The notes under the pieces: model-generated | What the model was told of the DNA's origin: nothing | The model's database searches: none | The model's input: the letters and a program-made list of their open reading frames with translations, nothing else | DNA from: Mucilaginibacter gossypiicola | GTDB taxonomy: Bacteria; Bacteroidota; Bacteroidia; Sphingobacteriales; Sphingobacteriaceae | Assembly: GCF_900110105.1 (NCBI RefSeq) | Contig: NZ_FOCL01000001.1 | Coordinates: forward strand, 1,054,001 to 1,118,000 | Length of the DNA: 64,000 nucleotides | Direction of reading: 5' to 3' | Shown here: positions 18,614 to 27,465 of the stretch, in pieces | Layout: every line of letters begins with the position of its first letter | How positions within the stretch are numbered: position 1 is the first letter of the stretch | Made by a program: the position numbers and the translations under genes

Positions 18614-19501
18614 ATGATTAAAAGAAATTTAAAACATACTTTCTCGCTCCTTAACGTTGACTATGTGAGGCTTAACAGTAAATGGAATTATAGAAATGTA
18701 ATAAGCCCATACTACCGTATTTATTATATAGATGATGGTGAAGGTGAAATATCAGATGCAGCCAGTTCATTAAAACTTGAACCAGGCTATCTGTACATCA
18801 TTCCAAGTTTCACGCTATGTAACTTAGGGTGCAGTGATTATCTGGGGCAGTTTTTTGTTCAGTTTTTCGAAGATTCGATAGATGGGAGCTCGCTTTTTGC
18901 CAACAACAGGGCTGTATTGAAAACAAAAGCTACCGAAATGGATATTAACCTTTTTAACCGATTGCTTGAAATTAACCCGGGGAGGGGAATCAACCGGTCC
19001 GACAATCCCCAGGTGTATGAAAAAGATATTTATTATAAGGAATACCAGGAACTTAACAATCAACAAAACACATCAACATACCTGGAAACCCAAGGTATCC
19101 TGATGATGTTAACTGCAAAATTCCTGAACCCTCAGCTGTTCAAAAGCCCGGAACATAAACTTATCCCGGTAAAAATTGCAGAAACATTAAATTATATACT
19201 TGTTAATTTGCATTTGGACCTTTCGGTTCAGCTGCTTGCATCCCGGGCAAATCAAAATGTTGATTATTTTTCAAGACAATTTAAACAGCACACAGGAACC
19301 AGGCCATTAAATTATATCAATGAAAAACGCGTTGAGCGTGCACAGTACCTGATGGCAACAAGCAGGATGTCATATTCAGAAATCTGTACTCAAACCGGAT
19401 TTGATAACCTTTCTTATTTTTCCAAAACATTCAAAAAACTTACCGGCATGTCGCCCAGTGAGTATAGAAAGCAGATGTACCAGGTTGGTTTTAATCATTG
19501 A
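18614..19501 (+). CDS. AraC-family transcriptional regulator
   Basis: ATG at 18614 is chosen over a TTG 120 nt upstream because the extra 40 residues do not fit the family; this gives 295 residues. The N-terminal half is a cupin-like sensing domain (YRIYYIDDGEGEIS, LEPGYLYIIPSF). Residues 195-290 form two helix-turn-helix motifs of the AraC type (LSVQLLASRANQNVDYFSRQF and MSYSEICTQTGFDNLSYFSKTFKKLTGMSPSEYRK). The effector is probably a sugar. It is placed between a divergent GH43 gene and the fucose operon, so it may activate both; fucose, arabinose or an oligosaccharide are candidate ligands. Confidence 0.88.
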   Translation: MIKRNLKHTFSLLNVDYVRLNSKWNYRNVISPYYRIYYIDDGEGEISDAASSLKLEPGYLYIIPSFTLCNLGCSDYLGQFFVQFFEDSIDGSSLFANNRAVLKTKATEMDINLFNRLLEINPGRGINRSDNPQVYEKDIYYKEYQELNNQQNTSTYLETQGILMMLTAKFLNPQLFKSPEHKLIPVKIAETLNYILVNLHLDLSVQLLASRANQNVDYFSRQFKQHTGTRPLNYINEKRVERAQYLMATSRMSYSEICTQTGFDNLSYFSKTFKKLTGMSPSEYRKQMYQVGFNH

Positions 19502-19968
19502 TCATTGAGATACGGATATCATAATAGCCCGGAAAAACATAGCTGTTATTAAAAAGCATGGTCTGAAATAACCATCGCCAATGCATTTATAGATACCAGG
19601 CCATAAATAATCAATATGTTATAGATCGTACAAGCCATCACCTTTACTTCAACATCAACAACCACTAAATAAACAAGTTACAATCAAATCCCAAATATAA
19701 ACTTCGATTTAGCAACCTCGATTCTTTTCGACAATTCACATTTCTTCTCGCGCAAAAAGTCGGTTTCATACAAAAAAAAGTCCCATTAGGCCAATTATTT
19801 AGCTATTCTTTCAAAGAAATTTGGATAATTATCAATTATTGATCCGATAACGCAAATTGCTGATTAACCAATTATAGATAACCAGGTATAGAATTTCAAT
19901 TAAAGCTCCGGCTATTCATCCGTATGGCTGATCAGCGTAGCTGTTTTTTCTAACGGTCAAACTTAATT
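19502..19968. other. Promoter region of the fucose operon, no gene
   Basis: 467 AT-rich bases between the AraC gene and the GH29 gene. The only symmetrical site seen is the 13-bp palindrome ATCAATTATTGAT at 19831-19843. No clear TAnnTTTG box was found, which would fit an activator-dependent promoter. Confidence 0.4.
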
Positions 19969-21615
19969 ATGAAGAGAAGAACACTAATAAAAGGCTTAGC
20001 CACAGGATTTTCATCCTTGTATCTGTCAAGGGCTCTTGGCAGTAGTTTACTGCAACCAAATTTAAATGCTGATATTGCCTCCGGCCCTTTTAAACCCGAT
20101 TGGAGTTCATTGGCTCAATACCAGGTACCTGATTGGTTTCGCGATGCCAAGTTTGGCATCTGGGCACACTGGGGCCCGCAATGTCAGCCCGAACGCGGCG
20201 ATTGGTATGCCCGAGGTATGTACCAGGAAGGCAGCGATCAGTATAAATATCATGTTCAAAAATATGGCCACCCTTCAAAATTTGGTTTTAAAGATGTTAT
20301 TAACGAATGGAAGGCCGAAAATTGGAACCCCGAAGAACTGGTAGGCCTATACAAACAGGCCGGGGCCAAATATTTTATGGCGCTGGCCAATCACCATGAT
20401 AATTTTGACCTTTACGATAGCAAATATCAAAGCTGGAACGCTACCAAACTGGGCCCCAAAAAAGACCTGATCGGCGGCTGGGCCAAAGCAGCCAAAGAGC
20501 ATGGCCTGCCATTCGGCGTAACTGTACACGCCTCCCACCCCTGGACCTGGTATGAGGTTGCACAACGCTCAGATAAAAGCGGACCATATGCAGGCGTGCC
20601 TTATGACGGTAAACTCACCAAAGCAGACGGCGCGGGCAAATGGTGGAGCGGTTATGACCCGCAGGAATTATATGCACAAAATCATGCTCTGAGCACGGAT
20701 AGCCTTAATGACAACAGCATGGGTGCTCACTGGGACTGGGGAAATGGCGCAAGTGTACCAAATAAAGCTTATTGTGATAAATTTTTGAACCGCACTATAG
20801 AGCTGATTGATAAATACGGCCCCGAACTGATCTATTTTGATGATACTGCGTTGCCTCTTTGGCCGGTAAGTGATGCCGGCTTAAAAATAGCAGCCCATAT
20901 GTACAATACCAGTATTAAAAAGCATGGCAAACTACAGGCAGCACTCTTTGGCAAAGTATTGAATGAACAACAGCGCAAATGCATGATATGGGATATAGAG
21001 CGAGGGCAAAGCAACCAGATAGAGCCTTTGCCATGGCAAACTGATACCTGTATTGGCTCATGGCACTATGATCGCCGCATATTTGATAATAAAGGCTACA
21101 AAAGCGCCAAAACGGTAGTGCATACCCTGGTTGATATTGTAAGTAAAAACGGTAATCTACTCTTAAACATGCCATTACGAGGCGATGGCACACTTGATAG
21201 CGAAGAACGTGCAGTAGTTGATGGTATAGGTGCCTGGATGCAGGTTAACAGCGAGGCAATTTACGGTACCCGGCCATGGAAGGTATTTGGAGAAGGCCCG
21301 GCAACAGATTCGGCAGCGCCTATTAACGCTCAGGGTTTTAACGAAGGTAAAGGCAAACCGTTCGGGGCCGAAGACATTAGGTATACTACAAAAGGTAAAA
21401 CTCTTTACGCTACTATGCTGGGTTGGCCTGCAGGGAACGAAGCCCTTATTAAAAAGTTAGCAAAAGGCAACCAATCAGGTAACATAAGCAGCGTAAGCCT
21501 GCTTGGAAACGATAAGTTAAGCTTTGAGCAAACTGAAGCGGGCCTTAAGGTAAAAATGCCTGAAAATGCTCCGTGTAAAGATGCATTCGTTTTAAAAATA
21601 GAAGGCGCTATTTAA
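19969..21615 (+). CDS. Secreted GH29 alpha-L-fucosidase
   Basis: A 548-residue protein with a Tat-like N-terminus (MKRRTLIKGLATG), so probably exported folded. The GH29 barrel shows WFRDAKFGIWAHWGPQC near the start and YFMALANHHDNFDLYDSKYQSWN with the conserved His pair. The likely nucleophile is Asp291 in LIYFDDTALP. The family hydrolyses alpha-L-fucosides with retention. It is the first gene of a six-gene run with gaps of 50 nt or less that includes the fucose permease FucP, which supports fucose as the released sugar. A C-terminal beta domain follows the barrel. The acid/base residue is not assigned. Confidence 0.88.
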   Translation: MKRRTLIKGLATGFSSLYLSRALGSSLLQPNLNADIASGPFKPDWSSLAQYQVPDWFRDAKFGIWAHWGPQCQPERGDWYARGMYQEGSDQYKYHVQKYGHPSKFGFKDVINEWKAENWNPEELVGLYKQAGAKYFMALANHHDNFDLYDSKYQSWNATKLGPKKDLIGGWAKAAKEHGLPFGVTVHASHPWTWYEVAQRSDKSGPYAGVPYDGKLTKADGAGKWWSGYDPQELYAQNHALSTDSLNDNSMGAHWDWGNGASVPNKAYCDKFLNRTIELIDKYGPELIYFDDTALPLWPVSDAGLKIAAHMYNTSIKKHGKLQAALFGKVLNEQQRKCMIWDIERGQSNQIEPLPWQTDTCIGSWHYDRRIFDNKGYKSAKTVVHTLVDIVSKNGNLLLNMPLRGDGTLDSEERAVVDGIGAWMQVNSEAIYGTRPWKVFGEGPATDSAAPINAQGFNEGKGKPFGAEDIRYTTKGKTLYATMLGWPAGNEALIKKLAKGNQSGNISSVSLLGNDKLSFEQTEAGLKVKMPENAPCKDAFVLKIEGAI

Positions 21616-21623
21616 TCAATATC

Positions 21624-23576
21624 ATGAACCTGAAAATTTGCTACGTCCTGATCACTGCTGTTTCATTGACAGTCCCTTCTTTAGCTCAAACTTTTAAGTT
21701 GGTATCGCCCGATAAAAAAAACGTTGTCGAGATAAACAATACCAACAGTCTGCAATATACTGTTTCCAGCAACGGCTTAACCATCATCCATCCTTCTTCA
21801 CTGGGTTTCGAGTTTAAAAATGAACCGGCTATGGGTGCCAACATGACCGTAACCAATCATGTAGAGCACTCGGTTAGCCAAATCTGGGTACCGGTAGTAA
21901 AAACAAAGCACGGAACCGTAGCTGACCGTTATAATGAATTAGAGCTGTCACTGGTAGAAAAATCAGGGCCAATGCGCCGGATGAAGATCTGGTTCAGGGC
22001 TTATGATGACGGGATCGCCTTTCGCTACCAGTTATTCGGGGCCGATAACATCGGCGACCGGCAGATAGTAAGGGAACTGACCAGTTTCAACTTACCTGCC
22101 AAAGCAAAGACCTGGCTGGCAGACTATGGCAGTTATACCTCATCTCAAGAGACTGAATTTCAACCAAAAAACCTAAACCATATCACAGATAAAACAATTG
22201 CAGGCTTACCGCTGCTGGTGGAGTTAGATCAAAGCCATTATACTGCAATTACAGAGGCTAATATCGATAACTATCCAGGTTTTTATATCGGCTCGCTAAA
22301 AACAGATACCAACGCAACTGATAAAGTTGATCTGGTTACCAAATTATCCCCTCTGCCAGGCGAAAGTGAGAACGGGGTTAAGGCGCGTTTCGCTAATAAC
22401 CTGCTCACACCCTGGCGTGTGGTAATGCTGGCAGCTTCGCCGGGTAAATTAATCGAATCGGAACTGATCCAGAACCTGAACCCTCCCTGCGCACTAAAAG
22501 ATGCAAGCTGGATCAAACCTGGCATGAGCGCCTGGGATAACTGGTGGAGCGGTGAGGTAAAGATGGATATGCCTACAATTAAAAAGTACATCGACCTGGC
22601 ATCGGCACAACATTGGCCTTACATGCTTATCGACTGGCAATGGTATGGTCCGTTTAACAAACCGGAAGCCGATATTACCAAACCTGCCCCGCAATTGAAC
22701 ATGCCTGAAATTTTAGCTTATGCCAAAGCCAAAAAAGTTAAATGCTGGCTATGGTTATACAGCTCGGATGTTAACCGCAATGATAATTTTGAAAAAGCTT
22801 TCCCGATTTACGAGCAATGGGGCATTGCCGGGGTTAAAATTGATTTTATGGACAGGGACGATCAGCAGATGGTGAACTGGTACCGTCGGATCATTAAAAC
22901 AGCCGCACAATATCACCTGATGGTTGATTTTCATGGTGCTTATAAACCTGATGGCATTGACCGCACCTATCCCAACATGATAACCCGTGAAGGAGTTTTA
23001 GGAGAAGAATACTCCAAGTTTTCGACCAGGATAACAGCAGGGCACAACACCACCTTACCGTTCACCCGCATGCTGGCAGGGCCAATGGATTATACGCCTG
23101 GCGGGTTCTTGAATGTAAAGAAGAGTGAGTTCAGAAAAGGTAGTCCTACCCAGGTAATGAATAGCCGCTGTGCCGAACTGGCAAAATTTGTGATTTATGA
23201 AAGCCCGTTTACGGTTTACTGCGATGCACCTGAACATATTCTGGGCAAACAAGGAGCCGATTTTTTAAACAATATCCCTACCGTTTGGGATGACACGAAG
23301 GTGCTTGGCGGTTACCCGGGCCAATATGTCATTATCGCCAAAAGAAGCGGTAAAAACTGGTATATCGGCGCAATGACCAACGATGCAGAAAGGACAATTC
23401 AATTGAAAATGGATTTTTTACCATCGGGTAAATATACATTGTCGTCATGGGCGGATGTATTATCCTCACCTCAAAGTTTAACCCAGTCTGAAGGCAAGGT
23501 GTCAGCAAGTTCAGTTATAAATATCCATTTGGATACCTCGGGCGGATGGGTAGCCAAAATTACAGCCAATAAATAA
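21624..23576 (+). CDS. Secreted GH97 glycosidase of the retaining (alpha-galactosidase) type
   Basis: A 650-residue protein with a signal peptide ending near SLAQ (residue 22). The three GH97 parts are present: an N-terminal beta-sandwich (residues 23-280; FRAYDDGIAFRYQL), a TIM barrel (290-560) and a short C-terminal beta domain. In the barrel GVKIDFMDRDDQ places Asp407 where the retaining GH97 alpha-galactosidases have their nucleophile; the inverting SusB-type alpha-glucosidases lack an Asp there. The segment REGVLGEEY (455-463) holds the likely acid/base. It would remove alpha-galactose from side chains in the periplasm. It starts 8 nt after the fucosidase. Confidence 0.85.
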   Translation: MNLKICYVLITAVSLTVPSLAQTFKLVSPDKKNVVEINNTNSLQYTVSSNGLTIIHPSSLGFEFKNEPAMGANMTVTNHVEHSVSQIWVPVVKTKHGTVADRYNELELSLVEKSGPMRRMKIWFRAYDDGIAFRYQLFGADNIGDRQIVRELTSFNLPAKAKTWLADYGSYTSSQETEFQPKNLNHITDKTIAGLPLLVELDQSHYTAITEANIDNYPGFYIGSLKTDTNATDKVDLVTKLSPLPGESENGVKARFANNLLTPWRVVMLAASPGKLIESELIQNLNPPCALKDASWIKPGMSAWDNWWSGEVKMDMPTIKKYIDLASAQHWPYMLIDWQWYGPFNKPEADITKPAPQLNMPEILAYAKAKKVKCWLWLYSSDVNRNDNFEKAFPIYEQWGIAGVKIDFMDRDDQQMVNWYRRIIKTAAQYHLMVDFHGAYKPDGIDRTYPNMITREGVLGEEYSKFSTRITAGHNTTLPFTRMLAGPMDYTPGGFLNVKKSEFRKGSPTQVMNSRCAELAKFVIYESPFTVYCDAPEHILGKQGADFLNNIPTVWDDTKVLGGYPGQYVIIAKRSGKNWYIGAMTNDAERTIQLKMDFLPSGKYTLSSWADVLSSPQSLTQSEGKVSASSVINIHLDTSGGWVAKITANK

Positions 23577-23626
23577 GAATGGCCCTTTCACCCAGCAACA
23601 GAAACATAAAACATAATGATCCAATC

Positions 23627-24895
23627 ATGACAAAGAATAAAACGCTCTTTCCATTTATATTAATTACCAGTTTATTCTTTTTGTGGGGTTTCGCCCATAA
23701 CCTCGACCCTATATTGATACCGCACCTAAAAAAGTCGTTTACGCTTACAACAGTTCAGGCTACGTTGGTGGATTCCGCAGTGTTTATTGCCTACTTTTTG
23801 ATGGCTTTGCCGGCAGGTTTCATCATGAAAAAATATGGTTACAAAACAGGCATTATAACCGGCCTGCTAATTTTCGCGTTTGGTTCTTATTTGTTTATAC
23901 CTGCAGCCAATACGCAGCAGTACACATTTTTCCTGGTGGCCTTGTTTATCATTGCCTGCGGGTTGACCATTTTAGAAACTGCCGCCAATCCCTATGCTTC
24001 CTCATTGGGCGATCCCGCGACCTCTACACAAAGGCTTAACTTTGCACAATCATTTAACGGGTTGGCTGCTACCCTGGCCCCTATCATTGGTGGACGTATT
24101 ATACTAACCAAAGGGTATACCGCGGCACAACTGGGTACAATGACAGAAGAAGGCCGAAAACTAGCGCTTGCCGCCGAGGCCTCTTCCGTGAAAATGCCCT
24201 ATTTTATACTTGGCAGCGTGTTGGTAATAATTGCTATCATTTTCGCATTTACACATCTGCCCCGGATCCAACAGCATGAAGAGCATACGGCCAGTAAAAA
24301 CATTTTCCATGCGTTAAAGCACCGTCATTTAGCCTGGGGTGTTGCCGCTCAGTTTTTTTATGTTGGCGCTCAGGTTTGTGTATTCAGTTTATTTATCCTT
24401 TATGCGACAAAATCTGCCAGCCTTACAGAAGTGCAAGCGACCTACTATCTCGGTTTATGCGGCGCTGCATTCCTGATCGGCAGGTTTATCGGCACATTTT
24501 TAATGCGATACTACAGCTCGGCAGGTTTACTGGCTGCCTATGGGGGTATTAATATCTTGCTTTGCGCGATAGCTATCTTAAGCCATGGTATGATCACCGT
24601 TTACACTGTAATTGGCATCTGCTTTTTCATGTCGATCATGTTCCCAACAATTTTTGCGCTGGGCATAAAGGACTTAAAAGCCGATACCGAATTTGGCAGC
24701 AGCCTGATCATTATGTCCATCGTTGGTGGTGCTGTTTTGCCAAGGATATTCGGTTATATCAGCGATGTAACCGGTAATATTCAATATGGCTATGTGGTAC
24801 CATTGGTATGCTTTGCGGTAGTGGCCTTTTTCGGATTAAAAGGGCATCGTGTAAAAGTGAAGCCAGAAAATGTATCGGTTGCAGCTATCCTCTAA
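23627..24895 (+). CDS. fucP: L-fucose:H+ symporter FucP (MFS)
   Basis: A 422-residue inner-membrane protein with about 12 hydrophobic segments. The opening LFPFILITSLFFLWGFAHNLDPILIPHLKK is characteristic of the FucP family. The segments ILETAANPYASSLGDP and RLNFAQSFNGLAATLAPIIGG match the FucP/GluP group. An alternative ATG at 23579 would add 16 polar residues and leave only 2 nt to the previous gene; 23627 fits the family better. It sits between the fucosidase/galactosidase genes and three cytosolic sugar-oxidation genes, so it should import the released fucose. Specificity for fucose over other hexoses is inferred from family and context. Confidence 0.88.
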   Translation: MTKNKTLFPFILITSLFFLWGFAHNLDPILIPHLKKSFTLTTVQATLVDSAVFIAYFLMALPAGFIMKKYGYKTGIITGLLIFAFGSYLFIPAANTQQYTFFLVALFIIACGLTILETAANPYASSLGDPATSTQRLNFAQSFNGLAATLAPIIGGRIILTKGYTAAQLGTMTEEGRKLALAAEASSVKMPYFILGSVLVIIAIIFAFTHLPRIQQHEEHTASKNIFHALKHRHLAWGVAAQFFYVGAQVCVFSLFILYATKSASLTEVQATYYLGLCGAAFLIGRFIGTFLMRYYSSAGLLAAYGGINILLCAIAILSHGMITVYTVIGICFFMSIMFPTIFALGIKDLKADTEFGSSLIIMSIVGGAVLPRIFGYISDVTGNIQYGYVVPLVCFAVVAFFGLKGHRVKVKPENVSVAAIL

Positions 24896-24912
24896 CAATA
24901 TCCATTTTCAAT

Positions 24913-25929
24913 ATGCAGGAAATTAATTTACCTAAAATAATTTTTGGAACCAGCGGATTAGGAAATCTATACGTAGCACTTTCTGACGAAGTTAAACGTT
25001 CAATTGTTGCTGAAAGCATCAGGTACTCCCCTAAACCTGCTGTATTTGATTCTGCCGGTAAATACGGTGCAGGGCTTGCGCTCGAATCGCTGGGAAGCGC
25101 ACTGGCACAATTGAATGTAAAGCCTTCGGATGTAATAATCAGCAATAAATTAGGTTGGCTGCGTACCGAATTAAAAACATCCGAACCTACTTTTGAACCG
25201 GGCGTTTGGCGTGACCTGAAATACGATGCTGTTCAACAAATCAGTTATGAAGGCATCCTGGAATGCTACGAACAGGGAAATGAACTGCTGGGCAATTACC
25301 ATGCAGAACTGGTATCTGTACATGACCCGGACGAATATCTTAACGCAGCGAGTAATGAGAGCGAACAAGCGCAACGCTACCAGGATATATTGGGAGCATA
25401 CCGTGCATTAAATGACCTGAAGCGGGATGGTAAGGTTAAAGGCATCGGCGTAGGTTCGAAGGACTGGCGGATCATTAAAAAGATAGCCCATGATGTAAAG
25501 CTGGATTGGGCAATGATAGCTAATAGTATGACTGTTCACAGCCATCCCCCTGAATTAATAGAGTTTATGCAGGAGCTTGAAAAGCAGGGAACATTGATCA
25601 TTAATTCAGCAGTTTTTAATGGCGGCTTTTTAACCGGATCAGCCTATTATAATTACCGGTTGACAGATCCGGTAAAAGACAAGCATTTATATAATTGGCG
25701 GGAATTATTTTATGGCTTATGTGCAGATCACAAAATAAAACCGGCAGATGCTTGTGTAGCTTTTGGGTTAAATGGGCCAGGCATTAAAAGTATCGCCCTG
25801 AATACTACTAATCCTGATAGGGTTGCACAAAATGTTGCATTGGCCACTTTAAAGGTCCCAGCACAATTTTGGAAAGAAATGAAACAATGCGGTTTAATTG
25901 ACGAATCGTACGCTTCTATCTATCTGTAA
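24913..25929 (+). CDS. Aldo/keto reductase, probable L-fucose (D-threo-aldose) 1-dehydrogenase
   Basis: ATG at 24913, 17 nt after fucP; the open frame upstream overlaps fucP and is rejected. A 338-residue TIM-barrel oxidoreductase with the AKR tetrad in order: Asp46 and Tyr51 in VFDSAGKYG, Lys79 in IISNKLGW and His137 in LVSVHDPDEY. The FGTSGLGNLY opening and overall length fit the D-threo-aldose 1-dehydrogenase group, which oxidises L-fucose at C1 to the lactone with NAD(P)+. With a permease upstream and a mutarotase directly downstream, oxidative (non-phosphorylating) fucose breakdown is the natural reading. Confidence 0.82.
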   Translation: MQEINLPKIIFGTSGLGNLYVALSDEVKRSIVAESIRYSPKPAVFDSAGKYGAGLALESLGSALAQLNVKPSDVIISNKLGWLRTELKTSEPTFEPGVWRDLKYDAVQQISYEGILECYEQGNELLGNYHAELVSVHDPDEYLNAASNESEQAQRYQDILGAYRALNDLKRDGKVKGIGVGSKDWRIIKKIAHDVKLDWAMIANSMTVHSHPPELIEFMQELEKQGTLIINSAVFNGGFLTGSAYYNYRLTDPVKDKHLYNWRELFYGLCADHKIKPADACVAFGLNGPGIKSIALNTTNPDRVAQNVALATLKVPAQFWKEMKQCGLIDESYASIYL

Positions 25930-25945
25930 AAAATTAAATATCACT

Positions 25946-26281
25946 ATGAAAAGATACTGTTTGGCCCTTGATTTAAAGGATGATCCGCAATTGATAGCCC
26001 AATATGAGCATTGGCATAAGGCAGAAAATAGCTGGCCGGAGATACGCAAAAGCATACTGGATGCAGAAATCCTCGACATGCAGATCTATCGTACCGGAAA
26101 CCGGTTATTTATGATTATGGAAACGAGTGATGGCTACGAGGCAAAAAGAAAAGAAGCAATGGATGCGCTTAATCCCAAAGTACAGGAATGGGAGCAGTTA
26201 ATGTGGCTATTTCAGCAGCCCCTCCCCTGGGCAAAAGAAGGAGAGAAATGGGTACTCATGAAACAGATTTTCAAGCTTTAA
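25946..26281 (+). CDS. L-rhamnose mutarotase-family protein, probable L-fucose mutarotase
   Basis: ATG at 25946 gives 111 residues, the usual length for this dimeric ferredoxin-like family; an earlier in-frame start overlaps the aldo/keto reductase gene and is rejected. The core motif QYEHWHKAENSWPEI has Tyr20 and His24 in the spacing of the catalytic Tyr/His of RhaM, and IYRTGNRLFMIMET follows as in the family. It speeds interconversion of sugar anomers in the cytoplasm. The fucose gene context (FucP, aldose dehydrogenase) favours L-fucose over rhamnose, since a 1-dehydrogenase acts on one anomer only. Confidence 0.85.
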   Translation: MKRYCLALDLKDDPQLIAQYEHWHKAENSWPEIRKSILDAEILDMQIYRTGNRLFMIMETSDGYEAKRKEAMDALNPKVQEWEQLMWLFQQPLPWAKEGEKWVLMKQIFKL

Positions 26282-26291
26282 AACAGATCAA

Positions 26292-27305
26292 ATGCAGGTA
26301 ATAGTTTGTGAGGAACCGGGAAGGTTAGCTTTTAAAGAACAGGAAAAACCCGAAATTAAAGAAGGCTATGCACAGATCAGGATCAGGAGAATAGGAATTT
26401 GCGGAACAGATCTGCATGCGTTTGAGGGAACGCAGCCATATTTTAGCTACCCGCGCGTTTTGGGCCATGAGCTTTCCGGCGAGTTGGTTGAAACAGGCGG
26501 CGCAGCAGGTTTTCAAAAAGGAGACGCTGTTACATTTATCCCCTATTTCAACTGCGGCTCCTGTATAGCATGCAGATCTGGCAAGCCTAATTGTTGCGCA
26601 AAGATCAATGTTTGCGGTGTGCATATTGATGGCGGAATGGCTGAATACCTGAATGTACCCACATACTCGCTTGTACGTGGCGAAGGTTTAAGCTATGATG
26701 AGCTGGCTTTAGTGGAGCCGCTGGCTATAGGTGCACATGGTGTAAGGCGGGCGGATGTTAAGCCGGGAGAGTATGTCCTGGTCATCGGCGCAGGCCCAAT
26801 AGGCCTGGGCATCATGGAATTTGCCCGCATTGCCGGTGGCAGGGTGATTGCAATGGACTTAAATGCCGCGCGGCTTAAATTTTGCAGCGACAAATTAAAG
26901 GTAGATCACACCATCAATGTATCAACCGAAAACGCTAATGAGCGCTTGGCCGCAATAACGCAAGGCGATATGCCTACTGTAGTTATAGATGCAACCGGCA
27001 GCTTAAATGCAATTAATACTGGGTTTAACTATATGGCCCATGGAGCAAGATATGTACTTGTTGGCTTGCAAAAGGGTGAGATCAAAGTTAGCCACCCCGA
27101 ATTTCATAAACGCGAGGCTACGCTGATGAGTAGCCGCAATGCTACCAGGGAGGACTTTGAGCATGTGATCGCATCAATAAAAAATGGGTTAGTGCAGCCG
27201 GGAAATTACATTACGCATAGCGTACGCTTTGATGAAGTGATAGATAACTTTGAAAGTTGGCTTGATCCTGCGAACGCAGTAATTAAAGCGATGATAGAGG
27301 TTTAA
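26292..27305 (+). CDS. Zinc-dependent medium-chain alcohol dehydrogenase
   Basis: A 337-residue MDR protein. Catalytic zinc ligands are Cys37 (GICGTDLH), His59 and Glu60 (VLGHELSG) with Glu in LVEPLAIG. Structural zinc cysteines are Cys88, 91, 94 and 102 (NCGSCIACRSGKPNC). The NAD-binding glycine motif is VIGAGPIGLG, with a Asp after the second strand (AMDLN) suggesting NAD rather than NADP. It resembles the sorbitol/galactonate-type dehydrogenases found in sugar operons. Last gene of the fucose operon, 10 nt after the mutarotase. It may oxidise a later intermediate such as 2-keto-3-deoxy-fuconate, or fucose itself; the substrate cannot be fixed from sequence. Confidence 0.82.
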   Translation: MQVIVCEEPGRLAFKEQEKPEIKEGYAQIRIRRIGICGTDLHAFEGTQPYFSYPRVLGHELSGELVETGGAAGFQKGDAVTFIPYFNCGSCIACRSGKPNCCAKINVCGVHIDGGMAEYLNVPTYSLVRGEGLSYDELALVEPLAIGAHGVRRADVKPGEYVLVIGAGPIGLGIMEFARIAGGRVIAMDLNAARLKFCSDKLKVDHTINVSTENANERLAAITQGDMPTVVIDATGSLNAINTGFNYMAHGARYVLVGLQKGEIKVSHPEFHKREATLMSSRNATREDFEHVIASIKNGLVQPGNYITHSVRFDEVIDNFESWLDPANAVIKAMIEV

Positions 27306-27339
27306 ACAAAATCATTTATGATTTTATTTGCTGCCTAAT

Positions 27340-27393
27340 AACGTTAGTTTAAATCTAATGTCATCATATTAACATCAGATTTAAACTAACGTT
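27340..27393. terminator. Long bidirectional terminator hairpin
   Basis: Two 22-nt arms (27340-27361 and 27372-27393), paired except for one G-U/A-C position, around a 10-nt loop. The arms begin AACGTTAG and end CTAACGTT, followed by TTATT on the + strand. It lies between the convergent fucose operon and GH31 gene and can serve both. Confidence 0.8.
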
Positions 27394-27465
27394 TTATTGA
27401 GCTACGATCTGTAAATCAACAGAATGAACCCGACGTATCGTCATTAAAATAATTTCTTTACATAA

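Noticed and set aside
19831..19843. Palindrome ATCAATTATTGAT upstream of the fucose operon
   Set aside because: Only 13 bp and AT-only core; AraC proteins usually bind direct repeats, so no operator is claimed.
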